Source of the DNA: Trema orientale
Taxonomy: Eukaryota; Streptophyta; Magnoliopsida; Rosales; Cannabaceae
Length of the DNA: 64,000 nucleotides
NCBI GenBank assembly: GCA_002914845.1
Contig: JXTC01000021.1
Span: forward strand, 1,520,828-1,584,827
Reading direction: 5' to 3'
Part shown: positions 1 to 10,352 of the stretch, in pieces
Layout: each line of letters starts with the position of its first letter
Position numbering within the stretch: the stretch's first letter is position 1
Translations under genes and position numbers: made by a program
The notes under the pieces: generated by a model
The model's database searches: none
Seen by the model: only the letters and a program-made list of their open reading frames with translations
Told to the model about the DNA's origin: nothing

Positions 1-35
1 CTATGTGAGTAAGTGACACTAGATCAGAAATGTGC

Positions 36-2218
36 TTATTTCTTTCTATAACAAGCCATGTTCAATGGAATAGGTGGGTCAGAAAATGCTCCACCTACAA
101 TCTGATCAAATACCCCTTTGTTACCCGCTTGAGTGTAATGTACTCCATCCCAATTCACCCACACTGATGGATCTTTACATGCCTTCCCCACTAAAATCTC
201 TTTGCCATGAACTCTAATCTTTCCACCGCATCCGATGTTACGGTTATAATTGTACTTCCCGCCGTGACCACAGCATGCTCTCACCGGTTCCTCGAACCCT
301 ATATAACTAGTACACATCAGTACTGTCACGTGTAACAGTGTAAGACTTATTTGGTTTGACAATAGATAGGTAATATATATACATATATGTATATCAAAGT
401 ACCATGCTTTTTTGGGTGGCTAATGAGGGAGTACTTAGCCGAGTAGACATCAACATATGTGATTGCAGCCAAAGGTAACTCCTTTCGTAATTGGACCACA
501 ACTTTCTTTAAGCCACGGTTGAAAAACTGAGCCACTTCATTGAATGGAGTAGCACATCCAGCTTTATCGACCTCTGAGGCTGTCACTGGTAAGCGGTCCA
601 AGATGTATGGTAGACAACCAACGGGACCAGTGTTGTGTATCCAAAAGTATCTCCCTCCTTGACCATATATATACTACAAAATCCAATGATTATATCAACA
701 AGAAACAAAAGACAAGGTTGGTCACAGGATATTTTTAGCTCATTACTAGATATAAATATAATTACCTTGACTACGTTTTTGAATTGATTCAAGACATCAG
801 GAACGTATGCTTTAACTTGGGTCGTGGTCATGTTTGAGAAGTAACCTGATGTTAAATCGTTTTGACCAATGTCAAATGTGTACAAAGCTTTAGAGAAATA
901 CTCTGCTTTTGGCAAAAGCTTTTTGAAAACTCCACCTGCAATTGTTAAAAAGTCTTAAGATCTTTATAAAAGATTAGTACTAAAAACTCAGATGAAGTAG
1001 ATATAGGTAAGAGTTTTGACCTTGGTTGCGAGTAGTTTGAGATCTACGGTGAAAATCATAGAACTCATTGAATTGAACATCCAAGGAGATAGGACTAAAA
1101 CCACCCTGACGAAGAGTTGTGTTTTGGGGTCTAATGGTTGATCCTGCGGTGGCAAAGTTGGCTCCATGGGTGAAGTTGCTTCCGACTGAGTCGAGGTACG
1201 CGCTTAGATATGGCAATCCAAGTCTCTGAGCTGAGAAATCCTTAGCAGAAAAGTGCTAGTTTAAAATGGATCACTACTAAAAGCCAGCATAAAACAAAGG
1301 ACTTTATTTTCTATAAAATTATGACTTTTGGCCTTCTTTTATGTGTCCTTTCATTAATTCAAATTTAGAAGTAGCTTTGACACTTGGTTAAAGTTGGAAC
1401 TAATTCCTCCATAACTAAAGGGTATGCAGCTTCTGAATTATTGAAGCCAAATTGGCCTTCTGGATACTGTGTAGCAAGTTGCACTGCACTCAAGTGGGAC
1501 CAAACAGATGGTGGATGCTGATACGAAATTATGATGTTACTTTTATCCATTTCTTTATCTCTTAGTTTGTTTTCTTTCGTTCCGTCTTTTTTTTTTATAA
1601 TTTTTTTTTTCTTCTTAATCATCTTTGACACAGTAGCTCAGTAAAGTGTCGGTGGTGCTAGTCATAAGTTCCAAGTTCCACCGTGCTTAAATTACTACCA
1701 GAAATAGCTTTGATGACCCTTTTGTTCTTTTTCCAAAGAAGAGAACTATACGATAATTATGCGTGTGACACTCACATTTTCTAGTTATGGGAGCAACTTA
1801 ACTGGTTGATCTGGGCTTCTAGTGTTATGTAAAGACAGAAAAACAACTACTCAAATGCAAAAAATAACAGGACATGCTTATGAAATTAGATAAAAAAAAG
1901 CCATAGCTTCTCCACATGACAAGGAAAAGAAAGAGCATTGTTTTATAGCAAAGTCGAGAAAAGTTTACCTATGAAATCAATGACAAGACGGCCATCGCAG
2001 TAACGACCGGCGGGTTTGTGGAAAAATGACTCGCCATGAGGTGGACCGGCCTGACCAAAAACTGCGGACAGCCCGCCAGTATCGGAGTTCGAATCGCCGA
2101 AGTTAAATATGGCCGGGAATTTACATGGACTTGTTCTGGCTGAGACGAAGCATGGGCCCAAGCTCAATGAGAGTGTTAGAAAAAGAGTGACAACATACTT
2201 CAAGCAATGTAATTCCAT
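36..2218 (-). CDS. GDSL esterase/lipase 1 (FXG1/ENOD8-like clade), 5 exons, 387 aa
   Basis: Predicted secreted SGNH/GDSL acyl-ester hydrolase. Coding exons on the minus strand are 1969-2218, 1021-1230, 766-935, 403-673 and 36-298. All introns are GT-AG and the 1164 nt close in frame. An N-terminal signal peptide (about residues 1-27, hydrophobic 8-25) is followed by block [13 protein letters not shown] with nucleophile Ser43. Block III is GQND, and the C-terminal WDGVHY carries the Asp351/His354 pair. Length is normal for the family. The start was chosen at 2218 because a TATA-like box lies upstream at 2282-2290; an in-frame Met further upstream would precede that box. It differs from genes 2-4 in having a longer C-terminal block and a classic cleavable signal. 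Plant relatives act in the apoplast on wall or surface esters; the actual substrate cannot be read from sequence. First of four same-strand copies. Confidence 0.93.
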
Positions 2219-2281
2219 GAGAAAACGAGTGTTTTGAGGGAGAGAAAGTGAAGGACAAGAACTTAGGAAGTGTAAAGAGTC

Positions 2282-2290
2282 TAATATATA
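2282..2290 (-). promoter_or_regulatory. TATA-like box of GDSL gene 1
   Basis: On the minus strand this reads TATATATTA, about 65 nt upstream of the chosen ATG at 2218, leaving room for a 5' leader of about 35-40 nt. This is inferred from position and sequence only. Confidence 0.45.
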
Positions 2291-2954
2291 GAATATGAGG
2301 AGTTGTGACATAACATAAACTGACACAAGATATTATTATATAGACTTAATTAATTAGGTGTATGATTTTAGATACAAAAAGGGTTAACTCTAAAAGAAAA
2401 CAAAGAGTTGTGATTTTTACCAGCCAAAAGAGAAGTTAAATATATTGATAAAATAAAACAAACAAAACAAAAAGTTTGTGCGCCTTGTAATCATTGCAGT
2501 GCGTGCAAATTGCCTTACTATTCCTTGTAATCGAATACCAAGCAGCTGGTTATCATATGGAACATATGTAACGGTAACTTTCAATTTTAATCTTGATTTT
2601 TGCGTGTTCAAAATTTGGTACTGGAAAGCCGGTTCGAAGGGGCGTGCAGATGAAACCAAGACAAATACATTCATTAGTTTTGTTGTTTTTCGTGATAAAA
2701 TGTTGCTTGGTTTCGCTCTGAATATGTCATAGTACTTTATTTTTTCACTCTGGGCTTTTCCTCTTTTAAGCCCAACATGGTTGGTAGGCACTTATTACCT
2801 ATACACCATTTTAGTTTGTGCAACACCAGAGACTACGGTTATAAAGAAACCTGTCTTCAATTTCATACCATAGATTCAGAAAAAGAGAATTAAAAGAACT
2901 GACCCTCATCGGGTAAAAAGTTAAATCATCCTACGTGGTAACATTCAACATCAG
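2291..2954. other. intergenic, upstream of GDSL gene 1
   Basis: AT-rich sequence without recognisable genes. Open frames on both strands (about 2417-2791) overlap each other and have no family signature. It presumably holds the promoter of GDSL gene 1 and the 5' flank of the tRNA gene. Confidence 0.5.
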
Positions 2955-3027
2955 GACTCCATGGCCCAATGGATAAGGCGCTGGTCTACGGAACCAGAGA
3001 TTCTGGGTTCGATCCCCAGTGGAGTCG
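2955..3027 (+). tRNA. tRNA-Arg (anticodon ACG)
   Basis: A 73-nt cloverleaf. The acceptor stem GACTCCA pairs with TGGAGTC, with discriminator G at 3027. The anticodon arm CTGGT-CTACGGA-ACCAG gives anticodon ACG. The T arm is CTGGG-TTCGATC-CCCAG. The B box GGTTCGATCC is at 3006-3015. There is no intron and CCA is not encoded. A CAA trinucleotide a few bases upstream, typical of plant tRNA start sites, is present in 'attcaacatc', and a T-run follows. It sits between GDSL genes 1 and 2 on the opposite strand. Confidence 0.96.
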
Positions 3028-3038
3028 TTATTGGCTCC

Positions 3039-3042
3039 TTTT
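3039..3042 (+). terminator. Pol III T-run terminator of tRNA-Arg
   Basis: TTTT begins 12 nt after the mature 3' end of the tRNA, and a longer T6 run follows at about 3049-3054. This is the usual RNA polymerase III stop signal. Confidence 0.7.
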
Positions 3043-3142
3043 ACTTTCTTTTTTGTCTTTTTATTTTTGGATTTTTCAATCTACTTTTAAAAAGTAGTCT
3101 GAAATACAAATCCAGAGGTAAGAGTAAAGTTTGTCTTCAAAG

Positions 3143-5292
3143 CTATGAGGAGTGAGGGGGATGCTTATGACAAGCTTGAGTGATCGAAACTGGAGGGTCT
3201 GAGAAGGAGCCATCAAGTACGTGGTTGGCTACCCACTGGTTTGCAGCACGAGTATAATGCACACCATCCCAGCTAATGTACTCAGAAGGGTCAGTACAAG
3301 AGGCTCCATAAACTTCACTCCCATTCACAACTGTTGTCATTCCACAGTACACAACATAACTCCCATAATGTCCACAGCAGTACCCAAGTGGATTAGTAAA
3401 GCCTACAAATTCCAAAGTAGCAAGCAAATATTAGTACATGACCACGTCCAAGAATGAAGTCACTTCTCTTTTAAAAGACTTGTAAATTCTTGATATGAGA
3501 AATGAAGACTTATTACCATGCTTCTCTGCTTCGCTAATCAGTTTGTATTTTGCTGCATAAATATCGACGTAAGTAAGGACTGTATCCAAAAGTTGCGATC
3601 TTAGACTGGAAACTCTCTCTTTTAGCTGCCTGTTAAACTCCTGAGCCACCTCATTGTGAGATTTCAAGCAACCATTGTCGTCCATATCTTCTGGTTTTGG
3701 TGGATTATATACGACGGTGATAGGCAAGCAGCCGATAGGACCTGTGTTATGTATCCAAAACTTTCGTGCGCCTTGTTGGTATAGTCGCTGAAAATACAGG
3801 AAACAAATGAGATGAACTCTATTAAGTCACTAATTTGATCGCAAATGAAACACAATCAAAGCCTAATATTACCTATACACGCCTATATAGAACATCACCT
3901 AATAGAACATTTTGTGCTTCATAACTAGTTTAGAATCATTACCTTATGGCTTATAGTTTCATTTGCTGATTATTTCAATTTATTTTCACTGACTTTACTA
4001 TTTGGATTGTGCAGATAGAATGGCTTCCCTAGAATGTATTGGAGTTCGGTCCCGAATTACCCTTGGGTCAATAGGGATTGTTTGGGTTTACCTTTTTATA
4101 GGTATCGTAAACTGTTTGCTATTTTGTTTGTGCTTCTTTTCATCTATTCGGAGGCACATTAGCAAACATATAAGAGATATCTACCCATGATTTTAGAAGT
4201 GAAGTGAGACTGTTTAGCTATGGGAAATGGCTTTAACTTGGAATGATTAAAGAATAAATCTGTAGCCAACTGGTATAATTTCCATAGGAAAAGCATAACA
4301 AGTTTATGCCAGTAATTAATTGTTCATTATATGGTAGTAGTACCTCTACAGCTGAAGCTAACTTCTGGGTAATATTGGAAATGGATGCTTGAACTTGCTC
4401 CACTGTCATCCACCTCATCGCATCATAAAGATCATTCTGTCCTATGTCCAATGTGTATAAGGCCTCAGAGAAATCCTCGGGTCTGGGAAGACTGCCTTTG
4501 ATTTCTGACTCTATGCCTGAAAATAAAAAACCAAATATAAGTACAAGAAATTAACTCCAACTCCATCTTATTATATCCACATTTTCGGTAAAATTTATCT
4601 AACCTTGACTGAAAAGCTCATTTGTGCGTGATTTAAACTGTTGGAACTGCAAGAGCTGTATGTCAAGAGAGAAGGGGCTCAATCTTGCTTCAAACATTCT
4701 GCCGTTTATAGGCTGAATTGTGGATCCTCCAGTTGCAAAATTTGCTCCGTAACGAAAATTTGATCCAATGGAATCCAAATAAGCATGCAGATATGGCAAA
4801 CCCAATTTATCAACTGCAAAGAATTTAAAAAGATTGCATTATACTGAAGATTCACTTAGTTCTATCCAAAGATTTATATCAAAATCCGAGAGAAAGATGT
4901 TTTGTGTTGGTACTAGAAAAGAGAAATTCCTATCGGAGAACACGCATCCCTTGCATTCCTGAGAAAAAGTGGACATACTAACCCATGAAATCAATGATGA
5001 GATGCCCATCCGATAACCTGCCTGAAGGTTTACCAAAAAAGGTTATTCCATAGGGTGAATGAGTCCGTGTAAATGCAGCTGATCTACCACCAGTATCAGA
5101 ATTTGAATCACCAAAATTATAAACAGCTGGAAAATGACAACCCCTTGATTGACTAAGAATCAGTTTCTTTCGTTGCCCCCTGGCTAAGAAAATTGAAAAT
5201 GCGCCAACTAAAATGACACCAACAACTAGTACTTTCTTCAGTCCCCAGGGACCCTTCAACCTATTTAGACCAAGAAACCTCACCAGGTCCAT
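3143..5292 (-). CDS. GDSL esterase/lipase 2, 5 exons, 407 aa
   Basis: SGNH/GDSL hydrolase close to Arabidopsis At1g54790/At1g09390-type proteins. Exons are 4983-5292, 4604-4813, 4344-4516, 3517-3787 and 3143-3402; 1224 nt close in frame. Ser63 is in block I ([10 protein letters not shown]), followed by GQND in block III and Asp367/His370 in WDGVHY. Exons 2 (210 nt) and 4 (271 nt) have exactly the lengths of the other copies. The start at 5292 (MDLVRFLGLNR) was chosen because GDSL gene 3 begins with a matching [11 protein letters not shown]. The frame stays open upstream to 5439, so a longer N-terminus is possible. The basic N-terminus followed by a hydrophobic stretch (about 20-37) and then RGQRKK looks more like a signal anchor than a cleaved signal peptide. 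Confidence 0.92.
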
Positions 5293-6913
5293 ATAAACCT
5301 CCAAGTGGTTCTCTAAGGCCTTCAAAATCTCAGAAAACGTGACCAAGCACTGTAAAGAGTCTACACTAGTGTCAATAAGTAGCACAGGGCAAAAGCAAAA
5401 CTTTCTACCAGAACAAGAATAATCACATGGCAAGAACAAGAATAATCACCTGGCAAATACTGCAGACACATGAAGCATGCACCAAGAGAAATGTGTTAGC
5501 TAATCGCCAGAGAAATTAACCAGTCCTACAATCATAATAATGGAAAGAGAGATGTTCTTGACTTGTGTACTCCTAAAGCTTTAAAGGTACTTAAAAAGAA
5601 AATCAAGAGGGGAATCCGAAGTACATAGTACAAGAAAGACAATCTCGCAGAACATAATATCATCCACACACACAAACATACGTACATATTATATTTGTAT
5701 ATATAACTATATGTATGCATATATAAGCATACTCAAGTGAAACTCTAAATAAATCCCTTCCTTCTCAATTTCCCAAGAAAAGTAAAGGAAAGAGTAGGAT
5801 ATCAAGAAGTAAAATCTTACCTTGAGCAGTTCCACTGGTGGAGGAGGATTAGGATAATGCTTCCAAGTAGTTCTTTAGTTGAAGAAACTGGTTTTGGACT
5901 TCCGATCCCAACTTTGAGGTCAAATTAACGGGGCATTGTGACGACTGACGATTCAAAATATAAGTGGGAGTCCACACGTTTACAAGGCGACAATAAAAAT
6001 CATACCAATGCGTGACCCACATTTCATTATTTAACAATTTAACATTGTCATCCAACCCCAAGTATTATTACCTTCCAAATTTCTATATGCCGCACAACCT
6101 TTTTTAAGCAATTTATTATAAGAATTGTTTGAAGATTTCGCTGTCATTTTAATTTCCAATATCAACAACTTTGTACGATAAAATAACTTCTCTTGTTCTT
6201 TTCGTTTGTTTTTGACCGCCAAAATTGAAGTCCTGTGAAAGACTTTTAAACATGGCTAGTTTTTCTCATATTTGACCACAGAGGGGATATTTGATACGAC
6301 AAAAACCTTCTTCGTAGTATTTATGACACTGAAAAATCAAATATGTTCCACGAACCCCACCAAAACACACCATAGTCACATGGGTGGACATCGTTGTGAG
6401 CTTAAGGATACAATTCAACGAACTTTATAAAATTATAATGCGTTTTTTTGGAAGTATAAACAGATAAGATTTGACCAATGAAAATTTGCAGGAAAATTCT
6501 GGGTTATTTCCATTAGATGATTAATGCATACAGTCCAAGCAAATAAGCAAAGCAGGAAATTTATAGTTTCTTTTAGTAGTAGTCTTCTTTTTTTTTTTTT
6601 TTCTTCCTTTATTGCTGATATGATGCCCCGAGGAAACAGAATAAGATGAACATCCCGCCTATAAGGATATATTATACGTTGGATCTCTGCCTATAAATGT
6701 CTTTGCATGGTAACATCAACGATGACAATAAAGTAATGTATGATTTCATTTTCGTTTTCGGCTCAGTTCTTTCATAACCTTGGCATCCAAAATTCGTCAA
6801 CTGGCGTTACAACAGGATTCAGGGTCCAAAATAATAATAAGAAAAGGAATAGGAAAATAAGCAAACATACAACCAAAAGTTTGATACAAAGTTAGGATGA
6901 ATTACATTTTTCA
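5293..6913. other. intergenic between GDSL genes 2 and 3
   Basis: About 1.6 kb of AT-rich DNA that holds the 5' flank of GDSL gene 2 and the 3' flank of gene 3. It has a (TA)-rich tract near 5680-5730 and a T-run near 6590-6604. A minus-strand open frame at 5849-6061 shows no family match that I recognise. No gene is supported. Confidence 0.5.
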
Positions 6914-8582
6914 TCACGAATCATCAGGCTTGTGACAAGCTTGAGTGAAAGGAATTTGAGGGTCCGACAGAGAGCCATCTAGAGTTCGGTGGGCTACCCA
7001 TCTATTAGCAGCGTGAGAATAATGTACAGCATCCCAACTAATGTATACCGAAGGATCACTGCATGGATCCCCAACGACTTCAGACCCATTTACTATTGCC
7101 TTCTTCCCACATTGGACGTAGTAATCTCCATAATGCCCACAACAGTATCCAAGTGGACCAGCAAAACCTGCAAGTCCACAACATTGAAAACTATAAAGCT
7201 TAATGATCAATGTTCGGCGCACAAGCACAAGTTTCAGATACATGTAAAACCCAATTCTTCCAGATAAAATTACGGATAGTTTGATGTTATCATAGACTTA
7301 CCATGCTTCTTTGCTTCTGAGATTAAAGAATATTTGGCTGAATAGATGTCAACATAAGTAAGCACTGCATCACGTAGTTGCACCTTAAGTTGAGAAACAC
7401 TCTGTTTGAGCTGCCGGTTGAATTCATTGGCAATCTCATTGTGGGACTTGACGCAACCATTTTGGTCCATATTTCCAGGCTTTGGAGGATATTTTATAAC
7501 AGAATAAGGCAAACAGCCAATAGGACCAGTGTTATGGATCCAAAACGCTCTAGCTCCTAGTTGGTATAGTTCCTGAAACATTAAATCATACTTAAATTGT
7601 AAGACTTGATCTAAGGCTATACACTTATCTGACCAGAGAACTGAATGCTTAAAGTGCTCTTATAGAAAAAGAAAACATTTTCACCTGCCTGTTACCTTGA
7701 TTGCCTGAGCAAACGTACCAATTATATTAGGAAACGAAGCTTTGAGTTGTTCTTCAGTCATAGACTTCAACCCAAAATGAAGATCATTCTGTCCAATATC
7801 AAAAGTGTATAAAGCCTTGGAAAAATCGTCTGGTCTTGGAAGACTGGTCTGGATGTATGAATATGTAGCTGAAGCAAATACCCAAAAAGAGAAAAATGCA
7901 ATCTGTCAAGGTTCTTTTCTACCCATAATTTATCACCGAAAAACATTACCCTCACCTTCATTGAACAGCTCATCAATGCGAGCTTTAAACTGTTTAAACT
8001 GCAAAAGCTGTATTTCCAAAGAGATGGGACTAAAACCAGCCTCAAAAACCTGTGTGTCCACTGACTGGATCGTGGACCCTCCAGTTGCGAAATTCGCTCC
8101 GTGTTGAAAATTGGCTCCAATCGAATCCAAATAAGCACTCAAATATGGCAAGCCCAATTTCTCAGCTACAAGTGTTAGAAAGAAAATAAAATCAGATGGG
8201 TTTCATTTCCAAATCATAAAACTGGCTTAAATAATGCGCATAATGTAGTCTCACCCATGAAATCAATGATCACTTTCCCATCGCAGTACCTCCCCGAAGG
8301 TCTGTGGAAGAAGGTCTCGCCATTAGGATAAGGGAGCCTATGAAACGCAGCTGATTTACCACCAGTATCAGAATTGGAATCACCAAAGTTGAATATCGCC
8401 GGAAAGTCACAATTGCTCCGGTGACCAAGAGTCTTCCTTAGATTCATACGGCGTCCCACTTCTGAAATGATAGATGAGACAACGGCTAGAAACACGATCA
8501 CCGTAAGCGCTTCTACAGTCCTTCTCAGTGGCCATGAGGCACCCAATCTCCTGTTCACGCAAATGGGTCTTAGCCAGTCCAT
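6914..8582 (-). CDS. GDSL esterase/lipase 3, 5 exons, 411 aa
   Basis: SGNH/GDSL hydrolase, closest in the window to gene 2. Exons are 8255-8582, 7956-8165, 7696-7868, 7302-7572 and 6914-7167; 1236 nt close in frame. Residues 1-22 are basic and 23-40 hydrophobic ([15 protein letters not shown]), then EVGRR follows, so a type II signal anchor or an uncleaved signal is likely. Ser69 lies in [10 protein letters not shown]. Block III is GQND. Asp373/His376 lie in WDAVHY, where Ala replaces the usual Gly between Asp and Val; this position is not catalytic. Exon lengths 210, 173 and 271 match genes 2 and 4 exactly, showing tandem descent. The upstream region is the ACGAC-rich block. Confidence 0.93.
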
Positions 8583-8907
8583 GAAAATCAGAAAATGCAG
8601 ATCTTTTCTCTTTCAGAACTTTTATCAAACAGGTGGTGTTCAAGCTAATGGGCACCGAAATTTTGAAGAAACCTCGCAAAAAGTTCCAGGCAGGCATTCG
8701 GGACTGAACTGGTTAATGAAACAGAACATAACTCTGGAAACAAAAGTGATGATCCTCAAAACCTCGAAGTCAAACCAAGTGTCACCGTTCTACTTCTACT
8801 ACACAGGCGTAGAATCCTGGGATCAACGAATCCTATTCCTAGATCGCCAACGTAGAAGAGTATGAAGGCTTTAAAAGGCATAAACGGCATTCAACGAATT
8901 AACTACT
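8583..8907. other. 5' flank of GDSL gene 3
   Basis: Probable 5' leader and proximal promoter of GDSL gene 3. No clear TATA box was seen. An open plus-strand frame across 8467-8865 is mostly the antisense of exon 1 and is not a gene. Confidence 0.4.
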
Positions 8908-9640
8908 TTGAAAACGACATCCAAAGAGACGACGATAGCGATACCTTAAGAAACGACAACAACCACATAGACGACATCAAATGAGAAAGAGGCAAAAGTA
9001 AATCAAACGACGACGTGATTCAAAAAACGACAATATCCACAAACGGAAAACAACAATAGTAGAAAGCGACAAGAAAAAACGACAAAAGTATATTTGGGAG
9101 TTAGGACAAGAAATATAAAAACGACAATGAACGGAAAAGCGATAAATTGTAAAAAAGGAAAAGCGATAAATTGTAAAAAAAACCAAAATTTATAAAGACG
9201 AGACGACATAAAAAGTGGCATCGACAATGAATCAGAGAAAATGATGGAAGTACGGCAATCAAGAAAACGACATCAATTGCAGAAACGACGACTGGAAACA
9301 ACAAGTCCTAAAACGACGATACTATAAAGAAACGACAACAACAGAAGTAAATGACTGGAAGTCTGAGAAACACGATGAGAACAGAAGCAACCGACGTCAT
9401 TAAAGAAAGGAAAATGGTAGAGAAAACGACCAGCAACCATGATAGACATTAGGCAACAACAAACACCGGAAAAGGACAATATACCAAGAGCACGCATCAG
9501 AACTGGAGAAAGGAAATCAAGTGACGAAACGACAGTAACGGATAAAACAAACAACAAACCTTAAACTGACAACATCAGACCTATAAAACCGATGGTAAAA
9601 ATGAGAAACGACATCAATTAAATGAACGACAACAACAACA
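8908..9640. repeat. ACGAC-rich degenerate low-complexity block
   Basis: About 730 bp in which the pentamer ACGAC, mostly inside AAACGACA or AACGACATC, recurs at least 17 times with irregular spacing of roughly 20-70 bp. The plus strand is A/C/G-rich with almost no T runs, and all copies face the same way. Sparser copies continue to about 9830. This is not a regular tandem array and no coding frame explains it. It lies upstream of GDSL gene 3 and downstream of gene 4. Confidence 0.7.
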
Positions 9641-10352
9641 ACAGAAGGACATCAATACTAAAACAGCAGTAAATTAAAGAACAACATCATACCTAGAAAA
9701 ACAACGGCAATGATAGGAAATAGACAACACCATAAACGGAAAATGCTAAAGTACACACGTTGTTTAACACCTTTATTTTTTTTTTATGTATCCACAGGAT
9801 TGCTTGTAATACAACGACAATCCATACGAGAACGCACACATGTTAAGATCTAAAGTTCGAATCCTCCCACCTCAAGGGAAAAAAAAATGCTATTAAAAAG
9901 CGAAATCAATTGTAGTAGAGACGATAACAAAACAAAATGCAACAGCAGTGAAGAAAACAACGATGACTTCATGGGAGAGACATGGAAAGCTTCCTGCACT
10001 GAGATATCGGTGATTGCTCGGCCCTTTACTAGAAAGTTCACAATTACGTAAGACTAAACTGCATTGGTGCAGTAAAGTTGCATCTTATACTTATGACAGA
10101 AAGTAGCAAAGTGAAATAAAAGAACATTTGCCAAAATAAAAAAAAAAAAACACAGAAGGTGAAATAGATAGATCCTAACTAGTATAACCAAAATTTCCAT
10201 TTTGCATTGAACTTAGTTGCATAAGTTATAACCAAAACAGAATTTAGCTGCACCTAAGTTTTAACCAAATTTTCAAACGACACATAAAGAAAGCTAAACT
10301 AAAAGTATTTTCAAGTTTACATGAGCTCTGTGGACTCGCTTTAAGACATTTG
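9641..10352. other. intergenic between GDSL genes 3 and 4
   Basis: A-rich DNA with no gene seen. It contains scattered ACGAC/ACAAC motifs at its left end, and homopolymer A runs near 10136-10150. Confidence 0.5.

Noticed and set aside
4002-4190. 62-codon plus-strand frame with a membrane-like segment
   Set aside because: It lies inside intron 3 of GDSL gene 2 on the opposite strand, has no recognised family, and is well within chance length in AT-rich DNA.
5293-5439. Longer N-terminus for GDSL gene 2
   Set aside because: The frame is open but the extra 49 residues match nothing in genes 3 or 4, whereas the internal MDLVRF start aligns with the start of gene 3.
8977-9557. Overlapping minus-strand frames rich in Phe, Val, Cys and Arg
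   Set aside because: Produced by the low-T strand composition of the ACGAC-rich block; they overlap in several frames with no conserved motif.
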